DNA from: Winogradskyella pelagia
GTDB lineage: Bacteria > Bacteroidota > Bacteroidia > Flavobacteriales > Flavobacteriaceae
Reading direction: 5' to 3'
Assembly: GCF_017581965.1 (NCBI RefSeq)
Contig: NZ_JAGEVF010000002.1
Span: 1-64,000, forward strand
Length of the DNA stretch: 64,000 bases
Shown here in pieces: positions 9,543 to 17,192 of the stretch. The number at the start of each line of letters is the position of its first letter. Within the stretch, counting starts at the first letter, position 1. The translations under genes and the position numbers were made by a program. The notes under the pieces were generated by a model. That model was given only the letters and a program-made list of their open reading frames with translations, did no database searches and was not told the DNA's origin.

Positions 9543-9550
9543 CAAATATA
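9543..9550 (-). promoter_or_regulatory. -7 box of the T9SS protein gene
   Basis: TATATTTG on the minus strand, a perfect TAnnTTTG. Predicted transcript start is about 20 bases before the ATG at 9518. Confidence 0.55.
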
Positions 9551-9747
9551 ACAACTATTCCCTTTTAGCCTTAGTGTGTTAGGGTATTTTCTGTTAAGTT
9601 TACAATAATATAATATATACAAAGGTCCTTTTAGGGTGTTGAAGTATTTCTATAATTTCAATGTTAGAGAATTGTTATCAATTATAGTTTCTTAAGCGGA
9701 TAGCCATATATATTTTATATTTACGATACATTAAACTTTATGAAATA

Positions 9748-10434
9748 GTGAAAAAGAAGGACATTAAAATTCTTTTGGTTGACGATGAGCCAGATATTTT
9801 AGAAATTGTTGGCTACAACCTATCTGCTGAAGGCTACCAAGTTATTACTGGAGAAAATGGAATGGAAGCCGTTGAAAAGGCCAAAAAGCATAAACCGCAT
9901 TTGATTATCTTAGACGTTATGATGCCAGAAATGGATGGTATAGAGGCATGTGAAAAAATAAGGGAACATTCTGAGCTCAGCGATACAATTATTGCTTTTT
10001 TAACAGCAAGAGGGGAGGACTATTCTCAGGTAGCTGGTTTTGAAGCGGGAGCAGATGATTATATCTCTAAACCAATAAAGCCAAAAGTTTTAGTAAGTAA
10101 GGTAAAAGGCTTGTTAAGACGTCTCAAGGACAAAGATGAGGTTGCTGATGCTATCGTAAAAATTGGGAATCTGATTATTTATAAAGAAGAATATAAAATA
10201 ACCAATAAGGGCAAGGAAATTACACTGCCAAGAAAAGAGTTTGAATTGTTATCTTTGTTGGCATCTAAACCCGGTAAGGTTTTTAAGCGCGAAGAAATTT
10301 TAGATAAAGTGTGGGGAAATGAGGTTGTTGTTGGAGGGAGAACCATTGATGTACATATTAGAAAACTTCGCGAAAAAATAGGAGACAAATCCTTTAAAAC
10401 CGTAAAAGGCGTTGGTTACAAGTTTGTAGATTAA
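9748..10434 (+). CDS. OmpR/PhoB-family response regulator
   Basis: 228-aa two-component response regulator, cytosolic DNA-binding transcription factor. Receiver domain with acidic pair in ILLVDDEPDILEIVGYNL, phosphoacceptor Asp in LIILDVMMPEMDG, and the Lys of DDYISKPIKP. Winged-helix domain with RKEFELLSLLASKPGKVFKREEIL and GGRTIDVHIRKLREKIG, ending VKGVGYKF. GTG start. Its stop overlaps the start of the kinase by one base. The domain arrangement and partner resemble PhoB/PhoR-type systems, but the signal is not evident. Confidence 0.92.
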   Translation: MKKKDIKILLVDDEPDILEIVGYNLSAEGYQVITGENGMEAVEKAKKHKPHLIILDVMMPEMDGIEACEKIREHSELSDTIIAFLTARGEDYSQVAGFEAGADDYISKPIKPKVLVSKVKGLLRRLKDKDEVADAIVKIGNLIIYKEEYKITNKGKEITLPRKEFELLSLLASKPGKVFKREEILDKVWGNEVVVGGRTIDVHIRKLREKIGDKSFKTVKGVGYKFVD

Positions 10435-11477
10435 TGCAAAAAAACAGCTTAAAAAAAACATATAAGTTCGCCATACGGACTTCGTTTTATGTTACACTAT
10501 TTACAACACTCTTATTGAGTGTTTTTTTGTGGTATTACCATACGTTTAATTGGCAAGTTATCTTTTTCCCGCTTGTGTGTTATATTCTTTGTTTTATAAT
10601 CATTCAGTATAGGGTAGAACGGTTTATATACAAACGAGTAAAAAAAATATATGATGATCTTACCCTGCTAGAATCTACAAGTCTTAGGCAACAACCCATA
10701 ACCACAGATATGGGAACTTTGACTAAGGAGATTGACAAATATGCCCGTGACAAAAAGTTAGAAATTGAGACCCTAAAGGTTAGAGAGGAGTATAGAAAGG
10801 AATTTATGGGAAATGTCTCCCATGAGCTCAAAACGCCACTATTTACAGTACAAGGTTATATACTGACGCTGCTAGATGGCGCCATGGAGGACCCAAAATT
10901 AAGAAAAAAATACCTCAATAGGGCAAGTAAAGGCGTTGAGCGTCTTATATACATTATCAAGGACTTAGATATGATCACCAAGCTCGAGGTAGGTGATTTA
11001 AGACTAAATAGAGAACATTTTGATATTGTAGATTTGGTAAAGGGGGTTTTTGATTTATTTGAAATGAAAGCTGCCAAAAAGAAGATAACCCTAACTTTTG
11101 ACATGGACTATGATGAGCCTGTAATAGTAAATGCAGACAGAGAACGCATTCAGCAGGTACTGACTAATCTTGTTGTAAACTCTATTAAATACGGCAGGGA
11201 AAAGGGTACTACTGAAGTCAGTATAGAGAACCTTATTAAAAATAAAGCTATTATTAGGGTTACAGATAATGGTGAAGGAATTGATGGTAAAGATCTTCCA
11301 CGTTTATTCGAAAGATTTTACCGTGTAGACAAAAGCGGATCTCGGAAGGAAGGGGGTTCTGGTCTAGGCCTATCTATTGTTAAACATATTATTGAGGCAC
11401 ACGAAGAAAAAATCTACGTAGAAAGCGAACTAGGCGTGGGTAGCGAATTCTCCTTCACTCTTGAAAAGGTTGAATAA
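10434..11477 (+). CDS. sensor histidine kinase (PhoR-like)
   Basis: 347-aa membrane histidine kinase, partner of the preceding regulator. Two N-terminal membrane helices (about residues 13-30 and 36-58) with almost no periplasmic loop, a short linker, HisKA with the phosphorylated His in MGNVSHELKTPLFTVQGY, and HATPase_c with N box LTNLVVNSIKYG, G1 DNGEGI, FERFYRVDKSGSR and G2 GSGLGLSIVKHI. Lack of a sensing domain suggests it senses through the membrane or an accessory protein, as in PhoR systems. Its 3' end overlaps the convergent glycosyltransferase gene by 48 bases. Confidence 0.93.
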   Translation: MQKNSLKKTYKFAIRTSFYVTLFTTLLLSVFLWYYHTFNWQVIFFPLVCYILCFIIIQYRVERFIYKRVKKIYDDLTLLESTSLRQQPITTDMGTLTKEIDKYARDKKLEIETLKVREEYRKEFMGNVSHELKTPLFTVQGYILTLLDGAMEDPKLRKKYLNRASKGVERLIYIIKDLDMITKLEVGDLRLNREHFDIVDLVKGVFDLFEMKAAKKKITLTFDMDYDEPVIVNADRERIQQVLTNLVVNSIKYGREKGTTEVSIENLIKNKAIIRVTDNGEGIDGKDLPRLFERFYRVDKSGSRKEGGSGLGLSIVKHIIEAHEEKIYVESELGVGSEFSFTLEKVE

Positions 11478-12503
11478 TCCCTTAAAATCAGTAGTTGACT
11501 TAAGATTAGAAAAACCAGTGTAATCCTTAACTAAATTTATCTTGTCCAGCGTAAAATCTTTTTGATTGCAACTCGGTGCTATGCCTTCAAGTTTGAGTTT
11601 TTCCGCTAAATATTCCTGTTCAAATTGTCCTGGTGTAGGAATGAAAAATGCTTTTTTGCCTAACTTGGCTAAGTCCATAATAGTGGTATAGCCTGATCGG
11701 CTTAAGATAATTTCGCTTGCATTTATAACATTTTCCAAGTTGCTGCCAAAGAGAAAATTATGGACTGTAATTGAGCCAATTTGGGTAGTTGTTTGTTTAC
11801 TTTCTATAGTTCCTTTAATAAAACAGACTTTACCCTCATAGTCATGTAGTTGATGTAATAATGCTTCGCTAAGCATACTTCGCTGTGGTTCAGGGCCAGA
11901 GAGTAATACTAGTAGGTCATATTCAGAGTTTATGTTCTTTTTCTTAAATCGGCTTAACGGTCCAATATATTTTATTGGAAATCTAAAATCTTCAACATGT
12001 CCAAGCTTACCGCTTAAGTTTGGGATTCTATCAACATCGGGTACCCAGCATTCGTCAAATTTTGAAATAATATTTTGGTGAAATTTCGTGCTAAACCATG
12101 TGGTAATTCCGCTAAGCACCCTAATTTGATGAGAAATAAAAACGCACGGTACAGCCTTGTGTCTAACTCCAAATCGGTTATCTGATATAATGCCAGCGAT
12201 ACCTCCTGCTTCTACGAGCTGTTTAATAATCCACTTTTCTTTTTTTATGATACTCAGTAAATGTGGAGAATCCTTTAATAGCTTGTATTTAAAACTATTA
12301 CCGTTTTTTGGATAACTGATGTTATAGGATGGAAGCTCAATTGAGGCCAATCCCGGAAATTCCTTTTGTAATAGAAGCAAGGCCTCACCATCACTTGCAA
12401 TTAGAGGTTCGAAACCTTGTAGTAGTAATTCTCTAACAATGGGAATACATCTTGTAGCATGGCCCAAACCCCAATTTAAAGGTGCTACTAAAATTTTTCC
12501 TAT
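11430..12503 (-). CDS. MurG-like glycosyltransferase with a non-standard start
   Basis: Family 28-like (GT-B) glycosyltransferase of the UDP-GlcNAc:LPS/undecaprenyl type. Conserved N-terminal KILVAPLNWGLGHATRCIPI gives the donor/acceptor loop; later LLVLLSGPEPQRS, VHNFLFGSNLENVINASEIILSR with SGYTTIMDLAKLGKKAFFIPTPGQFEQEYLA is the nucleotide-sugar pocket. The first standard start codon is a TTG at 12467, inside the conserved LNWGLGHA motif; between it and an in-frame TAA at 12542-12540 there is no ATG, GTG or TTG. I use ATA at 12503 (M-G-K-I-L-V), 357 aa, but ATT at 12494 or ATC at 12521 are alternatives, as is a point mutation of an original ATG. A -7 box at 12559-12552 precedes it. Acceptor unknown. 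Confidence 0.75.
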   Translation of the reverse strand: MGKILVAPLNWGLGHATRCIPIVRELLLQGFEPLIASDGEALLLLQKEFPGLASIELPSYNISYPKNGNSFKYKLLKDSPHLLSIIKKEKWIIKQLVEAGGIAGIISDNRFGVRHKAVPCVFISHQIRVLSGITTWFSTKFHQNIISKFDECWVPDVDRIPNLSGKLGHVEDFRFPIKYIGPLSRFKKKNINSEYDLLVLLSGPEPQRSMLSEALLHQLHDYEGKVCFIKGTIESKQTTTQIGSITVHNFLFGSNLENVINASEIILSRSGYTTIMDLAKLGKKAFFIPTPGQFEQEYLAEKLKLEGIAPSCNQKDFTLDKINLVKDYTGFSNLKSTTDFKGLFNLFKSEGEFATHA

Positions 12504-12551
12504 TCTTTCGTTTTCCTTGATTTCCGTTTTGTTTAATTGTTAGCTTAAAAA

Positions 12552-12559
12552 CAAATATA
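12552..12559 (-). promoter_or_regulatory. -7 box of the MurG-like glycosyltransferase
   Basis: TATATTTG on the minus strand, perfect TAnnTTTG. It predicts transcription from about 12546, just upstream of the in-frame stop at 12542-12540, so translation must start between 12539 and the conserved motif. Confidence 0.5.
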
Positions 12560-12611
12560 AACCTAAAATGTTTCCTTAATTTTACCGCACTATTAATTAT
12601 TAGCTATAGCT

Positions 12612-13286
12612 GTGGGAAGCAAGAACAAGCTCAAAAGATTCAAGGACAACGATACCTTTTTAAACGTTATTCAGCCAGCGAGAACAGAATTACTAAATGA
12701 TAATTTTAGTTTTAAGGGCAATTGGAATACCAATTATTTTAAAAAAGACAATCCCTTAGTTTTAGAATTGGGTTGTGGCAAAGGTGAATATACGGTTGGG
12801 CTTGCGGAACGATACCCTAACAAGAATTTTATTGGAATCGATATTAAGGGTGCTCGCTTTTGGAGAGGTGCAAAAACAGCTTTAGATAGGGAAATGTCTA
12901 ATGTCGCGTTTCTAAGAATTCAAATTGAATTGATTGAGCTGGCATTTGCAACTCACGAGGTAGATGAAATTTGGATTACCTTCCCTGACCCGCAGATTAA
13001 ATACAAGAGAACAAAGCATAGGCTTACCAATCTCGAGTTTTTAAATCGTTATAAAAATATTTTGAAACCTGATGGATTAGTGCACCTTAAAACCGATAGT
13101 GAATTTATGCATGGGTACACACTTGGACTATTACATGGTTTACAAAAAGAGGTGTTATATGCTAATCATAATGTATATCATCTCGAAGGAAGTCCACCAG
13201 AAGTAACCCAAATTCAAACCTTTTACGAAAGTCAGTATTTAGAGCAAGACAAAGCAATTACGTATATTAGATTCAAAATCAACTAA
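12612..13286 (+). CDS. trmB: tRNA (guanine-46-N7)-methyltransferase
   Basis: 224-aa SAM-dependent enzyme that makes m7G46 in the tRNA variable loop. Motifs: SAM-binding LVLELGCGKGEYTVGLAERYP, IGIDIKGARFWRGAKTA, and the catalytic/tRNA-binding IWITFPDPQIKYKRTKHRLT with HLKTDSEFMHGYT. GTG start at 12612 gives MGSKNKLKRFKDND, the usual Bacteroidota N-terminus. Followed after 3 bases by the LysE-type gene. Confidence 0.95.
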   Translation: MGSKNKLKRFKDNDTFLNVIQPARTELLNDNFSFKGNWNTNYFKKDNPLVLELGCGKGEYTVGLAERYPNKNFIGIDIKGARFWRGAKTALDREMSNVAFLRIQIELIELAFATHEVDEIWITFPDPQIKYKRTKHRLTNLEFLNRYKNILKPDGLVHLKTDSEFMHGYTLGLLHGLQKEVLYANHNVYHLEGSPPEVTQIQTFYESQYLEQDKAITYIRFKIN

Positions 13287-13289
13287 GAT

Positions 13290-13919
13290 TTGAGTATAAC
13301 CGTTGTTTTCTTCCTTGGACTTTTTGTGGCGCTTATTGGCGTAATACCTCCAGGCTTACTAAATATGACTGCAGCTAAAATAAGTCTCAAAGAAGGACCT
13401 GGAAGAGGTATTACCTTTTCATCTGGAGTTTGCCTTGTGGTTTTTGTCCAAACCTATATTGCAGCAATCTTTGCTAGATATTTATCAATTAGACCCGATG
13501 TTGTTGAAATATTGCAGCGTGTAGCTTTTGTAATTTTTGTGTTAATTACAATTTATTTTCTTGTTATAGCCAGAAACCAAAAAGAATCGAAAATTGAAAC
13601 TGATGTGCGTAGTAAAAGAAGTCGATTTTTTCACGGTATGTTGCTGTCTGCCTTGAATGTTTTTCCAATTCCATATCAAGCGTATATGACCATTACTCTC
13701 GCCTCGTTTGGGCTAATGAATTTTGAACGATTGAGTATAGTTACATATGTTACGGGAGCTTCAATGGGTACATTTGTGATGCTATATATGTATATATTTT
13801 TCTTCGATAAAATTAAAGAGCGGAAATTTACTTCTCAAAAAGGTATGAATTACATCATAGGGACCATCACAGGAATTGTTGCGCTAATTACCTTTATAAA
13901 TATCCTTAAAGAATTGTAA
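13290..13919 (+). CDS. LysE-family translocator
   Basis: 209-aa inner-membrane protein of the LysE/RhtB amino-acid exporter superfamily, with about six hydrophobic segments. The N-terminus MSITVVFFLGLFVALIGVIPPGLLNMTAAKISLKEG contains the family's PPG/N motif at the end of helix 1, and the second half has NVFPIPYQAYM. TTG start at 13290, three bases after trmB. Exported substrate cannot be inferred. Its stop overlaps the start of the alkyltransferase-like gene. Confidence 0.8.
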   Translation: MSITVVFFLGLFVALIGVIPPGLLNMTAAKISLKEGPGRGITFSSGVCLVVFVQTYIAAIFARYLSIRPDVVEILQRVAFVIFVLITIYFLVIARNQKESKIETDVRSKRSRFFHGMLLSALNVFPIPYQAYMTITLASFGLMNFERLSIVTYVTGASMGTFVMLYMYIFFFDKIKERKFTSQKGMNYIIGTITGIVALITFINILKEL

Positions 13920-14251
13920 TGAAGCCAGAAACATTAAGTTTTTTTGAGCGTGTTTACGATGTTGTACGTCAAGTACCCTATGGGAGAGTAACAAATTACG
14001 GAGCAATTGCTAAATATCTTGGTGCTGCAAGAAGCTCCCGATTGGTTGGTTACGCAATGAATGCGTCTCACACCAAAGATGTTCCAGCACATCGGGTAGT
14101 AAATAGAAATGGATTATTAACGGGGAAACATCACTTTGAGGGAACTGACCTCATGCAACAGCTCTTAGAGAATGAAGGTATAGTGGTTAAGGATAATCAA
14201 ATTCAGAACTTACAAGACGTTTACTGGAATCCGATGGAAGAACTGCGATAG
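13919..14251 (+). CDS. alkyltransferase-like (MGMT-family) DNA-binding protein
   Basis: 110-aa protein with the MGMT DNA-binding fold: VVRQVPYGRVTNYGAIAKYLGAARSSRLVGYAMNAS, then VPAHRVVNRNGLLTGKHHFEG. The alkyl-acceptor cysteine of the PCHR motif is Ala (PAHR), so it cannot take alkyl groups; this is the ATL type, known from E. coli YbaZ and yeast Atl1 to bind O6-alkylguanine and pass it to nucleotide excision repair. The arginine finger of YGR/ARSSR and the MNAS motif are kept. Overlaps the LysE-type gene by one base. Confidence 0.88.
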   Translation: MKPETLSFFERVYDVVRQVPYGRVTNYGAIAKYLGAARSSRLVGYAMNASHTKDVPAHRVVNRNGLLTGKHHFEGTDLMQQLLENEGIVVKDNQIQNLQDVYWNPMEELR

Positions 14252-14321
14252 AATATTTATTTCTCAAATCTTATCATAAGCCCTTTCAATTTTCTTAACT
14301 AAAAGTATAAACTTTTAGCAG

Positions 14322-14329
14322 TATCTTTG
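14322..14329 (+). promoter_or_regulatory. -7 box of the Mrp-type ATPase gene
   Basis: TATCTTTG matches TAnnTTTG; about 27 bases before the GTG start at 14356. Confidence 0.5.
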
Positions 14330-14355
14330 CGCTTAGAATTAATCTAGATAACGAA

Positions 14356-15495
14356 GTGAAACTGAATAAGCAAAACATAATTGAAGCACTTAAAAAAATT
14401 ACCGTACCTGGTGAAGGGCAAAATATGGTTGATAGTGGTGCCGTAACTAATGTGGTTACGTTTGCTGATGAGGTCATTGTTGATATTACCATTAAAAACC
14501 CAAGTCTTCAAGCAAAGAAGAAAACAGAGGTTGAGATTTTGCAGACTATCCATAGAGAAGTTTACGAAAAAGCAAAAATTAAGGTAAATATCAAGGTAGA
14601 TGCTCCAGCTGCAAAACCTAAAAATGAAATAAAAGGTAAACCTATTCCAGGCATTAAAAATATAATTGCAGTAGCTTCTGGTAAGGGAGGTGTAGGTAAA
14701 TCTACAGTTACCGCCAATCTAGCGGTTAGTTTAGCAAAAATGGGATTTCAAGTCGGTTTATTGGATGCAGACATTTATGGGCCATCAATTCCCATCATGT
14801 TCGATGTAGCTTCAGAAAGACCATTGTCAGTTAATGTTGAGGGAAAGTCAAAAATGAAACCTGTTGAGAATTATGGTGTGAAGGTTTTGTCAATAGGCTT
14901 TTTTACAAAGGCAGATCAGGCTGTTATTTGGAGAGGTCCAATGGCTTCTAAAGCACTGAACCAAATGATTTTTGATGCAGCTTGGGGGGAATTAGATTTT
15001 TTATTAATTGATTTACCACCTGGTACTGGTGATATTCATTTGAGTATAATGCAAGCGCTTCCAATAACTGGGGCCGTTGTGGTAAGTACACCTCAAACAA
15101 TTGCTTTAGCAGACGCCAAGAAAGGTGTTGCTATGTTTCAGCAAGATAATATCAATGTTCCAGTGTTAGGGATAATTGAAAATATGGCCTACTTCACACC
15201 AGAGGAATTGCCTGAAAATAAATATTATATATTTGGAAAAGAAGGTGCAAAGCATCTTGCAGAAGACTTGGAGGTGCCTCTTCTTGGGGAGGTTCCACTA
15301 GTTCAAAGTATTAGAGAAGCAGGAGATGTAGGGCGACCTGCAGCATTGCAAACAGCGAGCGTTATTGAAGAAGCATTTGAGGAAATAACAAAAGCTGTAG
15401 TGCAACAAGTGGTCTACAGAAACAAGGCTCTGCCAGCAACAGAAGCAATTAAAATTACAACAATGGCAGGTTGCTCTGCCATAAAGAAGTCATAG
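14356..15495 (+). CDS. Mrp/ApbC-type P-loop ATPase (Fe-S carrier family)
   Basis: 379-aa soluble protein of the Mrp/Nbp35 family involved in Fe-S cluster transfer. N-terminal MIP18/DUF59 domain (about residues 1-85), then a deviant Walker A VASGKGGVGKSTVTANLA (about 108-120), LLDADIYGPSIP, IWRGPMASKALNQ and LLIDLPPGTGD. The CPxC motif that normally bridges the cluster between two subunits is absent: the segment after ENMAYF reads TPEELPENKYYIFG. The only late cysteine is in MAGCSAIKK at the C-terminus. GTG start. Next to a NifU-domain protein, consistent with Fe-S maturation. Confidence 0.9.
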   Translation: MKLNKQNIIEALKKITVPGEGQNMVDSGAVTNVVTFADEVIVDITIKNPSLQAKKKTEVEILQTIHREVYEKAKIKVNIKVDAPAAKPKNEIKGKPIPGIKNIIAVASGKGGVGKSTVTANLAVSLAKMGFQVGLLDADIYGPSIPIMFDVASERPLSVNVEGKSKMKPVENYGVKVLSIGFFTKADQAVIWRGPMASKALNQMIFDAAWGELDFLLIDLPPGTGDIHLSIMQALPITGAVVVSTPQTIALADAKKGVAMFQQDNINVPVLGIIENMAYFTPEELPENKYYIFGKEGAKHLAEDLEVPLLGEVPLVQSIREAGDVGRPAALQTASVIEEAFEEITKAVVQQVVYRNKALPATEAIKITTMAGCSAIKKS

Positions 15496-15496
15496 T

Positions 15497-15736
15497 ATGA
15501 ATTTAGAAGAACTTAGACTAAACGTTGAAAAAGCCTTAGATGAAATTAGGCCATTTCTTCAAAGCGATGGAGGCGATATTTCTTTGTTGTCTATAGAAGA
15601 CGGCAAACTAGTAAAGGTTCAGCTAGAAGGTACATGCACCTCTTGTAGTGTTAACCAAATGACTCTTAAGTCTGGAGTTGAAATGACTATTAAGAAATAT
15701 GCGCCTCAAATAGAACGCGTTATCAATGTAGAGTAA
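15497..15736 (+). CDS. NifU C-terminal-domain Fe-S scaffold protein
   Basis: 79-aa NfuA/NifU-type scaffold that holds a 4Fe-4S or 2Fe-2S cluster at the interface of a dimer. ALDEIRPFLQSDGGDISLLS and the cluster ligands in LEGTCTSCSVNQMTLKSGVE (CxxC) are complete. It starts one base after the Mrp-type gene, so the two form an operon; the pairing supports transfer of clusters to client proteins such as the ferredoxin downstream. Confidence 0.92.
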   Translation: MNLEELRLNVEKALDEIRPFLQSDGGDISLLSIEDGKLVKVQLEGTCTSCSVNQMTLKSGVEMTIKKYAPQIERVINVE

Positions 15737-15739
15737 TTA

Positions 15740-15755
15740 TGTGACTTTTGTCACA
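15740..15755 (+). promoter_or_regulatory. CRP/FNR-type operator
   Basis: TGTGACTTTTGTCACA is a perfect TGTGA-N6-TCACA dyad, the CRP-type consensus. Its centre is about 42 bases before the transcript start predicted from the -7 box at 15777-15784, the class II activator position. It lies just after the NifU-domain stop, upstream of the reductase-ferredoxin pair. The -33 region is overlapped rather than a normal TTG-N19 arrangement. The regulator is not in this window. Confidence 0.6.
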
Positions 15756-15776
15756 AATTAAAACTCTTCACATTAG

Positions 15777-15784
15777 TAGATTTG
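15777..15784 (+). promoter_or_regulatory. -7 box of the ferredoxin reductase gene
   Basis: TAGATTTG matches TAnnTTTG and lies 18 bases before the ATG at 15802. Confidence 0.5.
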
Positions 15785-15801
15785 TTTCCAATTGAAATTT
15801 C

Positions 15802-16857
15802 ATGATTACAACTGACATAATTATTATAGGTGCTGGTCCAACTGGACTATTTGCGGTTTTTGAAGCGGGATTATTAAAATTAAAATGTCATCTCATTGAT
15901 GCTCTTCCACAACCTGGCGGACAATGTTCAGAGATATACCCTAAGAAGCCCATATATGATATTCCTGCTTATCCAGAAATATTAGCTGGCGATTTAACAG
16001 ATAAATTAATGGAGCAATGCAAACAGTTTCAACCAGGATTTACTCTTGGTGAACGTGCAGAAACCATTGATAAACAAGAGGATGGGTCATTTGTAGTTAC
16101 TACAAACAAAGGCACCCAACACAAGGCGCCGGTAGTGGCTATTGCAAGTGGTTTGGGTAGTTTTGAACCTAGAAAACCATTGATTGATAATATCGCTAGT
16201 TTTGAAGGCAAAGGCGTAGAGTACATGATAAAAGAGCCAGAATTATATCGTGATAAGAATGTCGTTATTGCCGGTGGTGGCGATTCGGCTTTAGATTGGA
16301 GTATCTTTTTGGCAGATGTAGCTAAAAGTGTCACTTTAGTTCATAGGCGTAATGAATTTCGAGGCCATTTAGATTCTGTAGAAAAGGTACAAGAGTTAAA
16401 GAATCTTGGTAAAATAAATCTTATAACACCAGCAGAAGTGACAGCCATTTATGGCGATGAAAGGTTGGAAGCGGTGGAAATAGCCAAAAAAGACGAAGAG
16501 GCTATTCGCATGGAAACAGACCATTTTATTCCCTTATTTGGATTATCGCCAAAGTTAGGGCCAATTGCAAATTGGGGCTTAGAAATAGAGAAAAATGCTA
16601 TTAAGGTTAATAATGCTCTAGATTATCAAACTAATATACCAGGCATTTTTGCCATTGGTGATGGAAATATATATCCAGGGAAACTAAAATTAATTCTTTG
16701 CGGTTTTCACGAAGCAACTTTAATGTGTCAGGCTGCCTATCAAATTATTAATCCTGGGAAACGCTATGTTTTAAAATATACTACTGTAAGCGGTGTTGAC
16801 GGTTTTGATGGAACTAGAAAAGAGGCTCCTAAAGCCGTTGTAAAGGCAATTCAATAG
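15802..16857 (+). CDS. thioredoxin-reductase-like ferredoxin-NADP(+) reductase
   Basis: 351-aa flavoprotein of the TrxR-like FNR group, moving electrons between NADPH and ferredoxin. FAD-binding IIIGAGPTGLFAVFEAGLL, QPGGQCSEIYPKKPIYDIPAYP, NADPH-binding VIAGGGDSALDWSIFL and LVHRRNEFRGH, and FAIGDGNIYPGK. It lacks the redox CxxC of true thioredoxin reductases, which separates the two families. Followed with a one-base overlap by a 2Fe-2S ferredoxin, its likely partner. Preceded by a CRP/FNR-type site. Confidence 0.9.
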   Translation: MITTDIIIIGAGPTGLFAVFEAGLLKLKCHLIDALPQPGGQCSEIYPKKPIYDIPAYPEILAGDLTDKLMEQCKQFQPGFTLGERAETIDKQEDGSFVVTTNKGTQHKAPVVAIASGLGSFEPRKPLIDNIASFEGKGVEYMIKEPELYRDKNVVIAGGGDSALDWSIFLADVAKSVTLVHRRNEFRGHLDSVEKVQELKNLGKINLITPAEVTAIYGDERLEAVEIAKKDEEAIRMETDHFIPLFGLSPKLGPIANWGLEIEKNAIKVNNALDYQTNIPGIFAIGDGNIYPGKLKLILCGFHEATLMCQAAYQIINPGKRYVLKYTTVSGVDGFDGTRKEAPKAVVKAIQ

Positions 16858-17192
16858 TGGATACCCAAGACATTTCAATTACAATAATAGATAGAGATGG
16901 TGTTGCGCATCAAATCGATGCTCCAACGGATATGGCTATGAACCTTATGGAGGTAGTTCGCTCTTTTGAACTTGCACCAGAGGGAACAATTGGCGTTTGT
17001 GGAGGAATGGCCATGTGCGCGTCATGCCAATGCTATATTCTCAGTGATACAGAACTTCCCGAAATGCAAGACGACGAAGAAGCTATGCTTTCTGAGGCTT
17101 TTTATGTTAAAGATAATAGTCGTTTAGGATGTCAGATTCCTATGACGCCAGAGCTTGAGGGTCTACATGTAGAGTTGGCTCCAGAAAGTTAA
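16857..17192 (+). CDS. 2Fe-2S ferredoxin (adrenodoxin type)
   Basis: 111-aa electron carrier. Ligands follow the adrenodoxin spacing C-x5-C-x2-C in GVCGGMAMCASCQCYI and a distant Cys in SRLGCQIPM. GTG start overlaps the reductase stop. An extra Cys follows the third ligand (CQC). Typical acceptors would be monooxygenases or Fe-S assembly; the neighbours suggest it is fed by the reductase just upstream. Its 3' end overlaps the converging phosphoesterase gene by 4 bases. Confidence 0.9.
   Translation: MDTQDISITIIDRDGVAHQIDAPTDMAMNLMEVVRSFELAPEGTIGVCGGMAMCASCQCYILSDTELPEMQDDEEAMLSEAFYVKDNSRLGCQIPMTPELEGLHVELAPES

Noticed and set aside
13919..14251. Active O6-methylguanine methyltransferase
   Set aside because: The acceptor cysteine is missing (PAHR).
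15802..16857. Thioredoxin reductase
   Set aside because: The redox CxxC between the NADPH motifs is missing, and the gene is paired with a ferredoxin.
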